Shown here: positions 60,570 through 64,000 of the stretch, piece after piece
How positions within the stretch are numbered: position 1 is the first letter of the stretch
How the letters are laid out: every line of letters starts with the position of its first letter
NCBI GenBank assembly: GCA_905250025.1
Contig: CAJNOJ010000150.1
Span: 1-64,000, forward strand
Direction: 5' to 3'
Length of the DNA stretch: 64,000 nucleotides
Source of the DNA: Adineta ricciae
Lineage: Eukaryota > Rotifera > Eurotatoria > Adinetida > Adinetidae
Program-made: the position numbers and the translations under genes
The notes under the pieces: generated by a model
What the model was told of the DNA's origin: nothing
Seen by the model: only the letters and a program-made list of their open reading frames with translations
Databases searched by the model: none

Positions 60570-63500
60570 ATGTCTGCAGGAGTGAAGAAAATTACTATGC
60601 GCGAAGCAAACCTTCGAGCGTGCCGGTTGTATAGCTGGACTGGTTTTAATGGACTTGGTTTTGATCTGAGAACTCCATCCACCGCACCGTATGAGATTTC
60701 GTTGGTTGAGTCGAATAGTCCAGCAGCTGCAGCTGGTCTCAAAATCGGTGATATTATTCTCGCCGTAAATGGCAAAGATATGATTAAAGCTAAATACGCT
60801 GACTTTACGGACGCTATTAAAAAAGCTCGAACTAAAAAAGGTCCAGTCGAATTACGTGTTATGGAGAAACGTTATTATGATGATGTAGTAAAGCAGAAAG
60901 TCAAAATTAATCCTAAAGAAGCCAGAGTAATAGAAGCACCGCAGGCGCAACCAGCTGATCAGGCAAACTTTCCGCAGAAGGAACGTATATGTGATATACA
61001 TTTAACAGATGCTACTCAGTCGTTTGGCTTTGAACTGGTTAATGGTGACAAAAATATTGGTGTATTTATTCAAGAAGTCGGTCCAAATACGCCAGCTGCT
61101 GTTGCAGGATTGCGCAAAAGTGATCGAGTTGTCAGAGTTGACGGCGAATTAGTGGACGATAAACCAAGTCAACTTTCATTTGACAGAATCAGAGAGGCAA
61201 GGAAAAATCTGGCTGTGAAGCTCCTTGTTATGGATACGAAAACATACAAAAATTATAAAAAAAGTGGTCCACCACCATCAGCACCAGCTCCAGTGTACGA
61301 GAATACATCGAGTGGTAAGAAATTGAACAACTTCTCTTTGTCCGTTATAACTGAAACTTCAATATAGTGACATATTTTCGTTTCATTTGATTAGTTGATA
61401 AACGTCAGACCGATAACGAGAGCGAGCCTGATGCCCGAACAACAACATCACCTCCACCAGCGTCTGACCTATACGAGACTCCTGGAATACATGCACTCGT
61501 TCCAAAACAACCATCCTTATATCCGACAACTACATCAGCTCCACGAGATGAATCAGATGACGGTTTGTTTTCAATTTCTTTTCTCGTCTTCCGAGAAGAA
61601 ATCTTCAAAATTTATATTTAGAAACATCATCAGCACACGTTTCTGCATCTTCCAAACCAACAAGTGGCATAGCAGCCATGGTGCATGCACATCCCGTTGT
61701 ACCTGGCGCAGCAGGAACAAATCTACCACCGAATCGACGAAGATGTGAATTACGACGCGATCGAACATTGGGTTATGGTTTCAAGACTGACTACGACAAG
61801 TCAAGTGAATACAAGCATAAAATTATTGAGATCACAGCAAATTCGCCGGCTGATAAAAAAGGTAATTCTAAGAATTCAGGCACAGTTTATAATCATAGGA
61901 TATCTTCAATTCCTTGAAAGGTCTGCGTCAAAATGATTATATTCTGACCGTCGATGATACAATTGTTGAAAACATGAATAAAAATGACTTCAGCAATTTT
62001 GTGCGCTCGTCAGCAAACACTGCCGAATCAGCTGATCGACCTTTGGTATTGCAAGTAATCAATGAAGATCAGTTGCGAAGTCGAGCGTCGTCAACACGAT
62101 CAGAAACTATAGAGCCTCCAAAAGTTACTACTTCTGAAGTTTATCCCGAACTACGTCGTTGTACTATTCGAGTATTCATACATTTATACATTCGTTCTCT
62201 ACAAAGCATTTTCCATACGCTTTCTTTACGTTTTAGCGATCATCAAAATATCCTGACTTTGGTTTTCAAGTTGATCAATCATCAAATACATACAGTGGTG
62301 CAGCTGGTTTTCAAATTAAACATCTAAAATCGAATTCTCCAGCTGAACGTACAAATATCGAAAACTACGATTATATTATTGAAGTAAACGGAAAAAATGT
62401 TGAAAATGACGAATTGGAAGATCTTCGAGACGATATTAAAGAGATTTATAAAAATAAGAACAGCATCGAACTAGTAGTGATCGATGAAATCGGCTATCGG
62501 TGGTATAAAACACATCGTTATCCTATTGATCCAAATTCAGCTAAGGCTAAAGTGACCCGGTATGTTTCATAATTTGATTCCTTTTTCAAAATCATCAAAA
62601 ACATGTTTTTTCAATTTGGTTAGACATTATACACGTGCCTCACCTCAGAGCAGCCGAAGAAGTAGTACCAGTATAGAACCACCAGCTACAAGTATACCTA
62701 GTGTGCAATCTCCCATATACCAGACACATATCAATGAACCACCACACAGAGATAATACAGACAACTACCGTCCATCTCATCACGACGATAAAAGTACCAA
62801 GCTGCCAGGAAAACAAGTTGATTTGACCACAAGTCCAGATGCTAATTCGGGTATGACATCAGGAAATGATCAAAGAAACAACTATACAACTACTAGTAAA
62901 ACTATCTATGTTTACTTTTCTGGAAAGGAATCCATTTGAATTTTTAGCTGCCGGCCAGTTGCCATCGTCTGGTAAAGGGTACCCACAATCACAATATCAC
63001 AATGGAACATCTTCAGCACATCTCGAAGGTCTATCAACACCTAGACCTCCATCACGTGCAAATGCAATTGATCTTATATCTGAAAAAGGTGTTCTTCGCT
63101 ATTATAATTTATCTAACGTCCGACATGAGTCCTGGGGATTCCGTTTGGATACCGAGCATGGGAAACATGTTATTGCAAATGTGAAACAGAATTCATTGGC
63201 AGGTAAAGGATATTGTTCGCCATCTTTTACAAGTAGAAACTGTTTTTTATGATGATCACTTAGAATCTGTTGGTCTAAAGAATGGTGACTGTATTATCGA
63301 AGTCAATGATGAAAATGTCGAAAATAACCCAAACTCAGGTACGAACTATTAAAAAATCTATAGAACTCTTAGTTTAGCAAGGTTCGCCATCGTCACAATA
63401 TGTTTCTGTTTTTATTCCAGAGGTGGTTCAGTTACTGAGAAGTGCATCGGCAAAAGGCAAGATGAGTTTACTAGTTGCACCTCATCTAGTTTACCAATTA

Positions 63501-64000
63501 CCGAAAAATTCACAAACATTTTCCCCAAAAACCAGCGAAGAAAGTTATTATAGTAATATTCCTTCTCAATTCGACAATGGTCTGTCATCAGCGAGAAGAG
63601 ATGATATTATTAATTTATCACATGAGCCATCCGATCCACTGCCACGTAAGAAATCTATGTTTAATTTCATAGAAGTCTCCTAATTAATCACTTGTTCATG
63701 TAGGCAAATGTTTACTTCTTCGTCATCCATCATCAAACAAGAAATGTGGCTTTGAAGTTCTCCAAAAAGAAGGTTATAAAACACCAATCGTCTCCAAAGT
63801 ATATCCCAATAGTCCAGCTAAAATAAGGTATGGAAAACTGTATTCTTGATAAACACCTCATACTTTTGCTTTGTTTCCAGTGGTCTAACAGAGGGTGATC
63901 ATATTGTTGCGGTTCAGTCAAGAAATGTTCAAACGTTCCCATCTGTTGATGACGTGATTGATCGTATTAGCCGGGACTTTGCCGAAGCAGGCGAAGTAGA
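60570..64000 (+). CDS. Multi-PDZ scaffold protein (5' part; continues past the window)
   Basis: Six PDZ domains are seen before the window ends. PDZ1 (NGLGFDLRTP, about residues 26-98), PDZ2 (SFGFELVNGD, 142-222), PDZ3 (LGYGFKTDYD, genomic about 61740-62090), PDZ4 (PDFGFQVDQS, about 62240-62510), PDZ5 (SWGFRLDTEH, about 63085-63480) and PDZ6 (KCGFEVLQKE, from about 63705). Each keeps the carboxylate-binding loop ending in GF. SPAAAAGLKIGD, NTPAAVAGLRKSD, NSPADKKGLRQND and similar blocks mark the helix and turn that follow. Linkers are rich in S, T, P and H. Tandem PDZ arrays link membrane receptors and transporters to the cytoskeleton, as in NHERF/PDZK1; PDZ1 and PDZ2 look most NHERF-like. 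No L27 or other domain is seen. The 3' end lies outside. Confidence 0.85.

Overview
The window looks like nuclear DNA of a small-genome invertebrate. I favour a bdelloid rotifer (Adineta/Rotaria type) by inference. It is AT-rich and gene-dense, with standard-code proteins of clearly animal type. Nearly every gene is cut by many short GT-AG introns of about 45-100 bases. Several genes carry an unpaired 3' splice site a few bases before the ATG, as expected where a spliced leader is trans-spliced. I found no CRISPR array, rRNA, convincing tRNA or transposon.

Layout. 0-12 kb: the 3' end of an unknown + strand gene, a tetraspanin-like gene, a divergent TBC-like gene lying 11 bases behind SPRING1, an AAK1/BIKE-type NAK kinase, and a RAD6-like E2. 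12.7-30 kb: a small mitochondrial membrane protein; the nucleoporin TPR (13.7-25.4 kb), which holds one gene on each strand inside two of its introns; the ribosome-biogenesis factor NOL12; and a hexokinase with a hydrophobic N-terminus. 30-44 kb: an intronless orphan; an HD-PTP (PTPN23)-type BRO1 protein that stops before any phosphatase domain; several orphans; GOLPH3; NUDT9; a small two-segment membrane protein; a coiled-coil protein. 44-48 kb: this stretch looks empty, but two intron-rich unrecognised genes can be traced exon by exon. 48-64 kb: an amine-type GPCR, an R-SNARE-like protein, a putatively myristoylated orphan, PPIP5K, MESH1/HDDC3, and the first six PDZ domains of a multi-PDZ scaffold that runs off the right edge.

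The set is mostly housekeeping: Golgi and endosome traffic (SPRING1, GOLPH3, HD-PTP, AAK1, R-SNARE), nuclear pore (TPR), ribosome assembly (NOL12), and phosphate or nucleotide signalling (PPIP5K, MESH1, NUDT9). I see no shared pathway beyond chance neighbourhood. The most notable points are the two genes nested in TPR, the phosphatase-less HD-PTP, the SPRING1/TBC-like pair with 11 bases between them, and the orphan genes built from short exons. Exon joins were inferred by hand from splice consensus, reading frame and remembered family sequences. No search was run.
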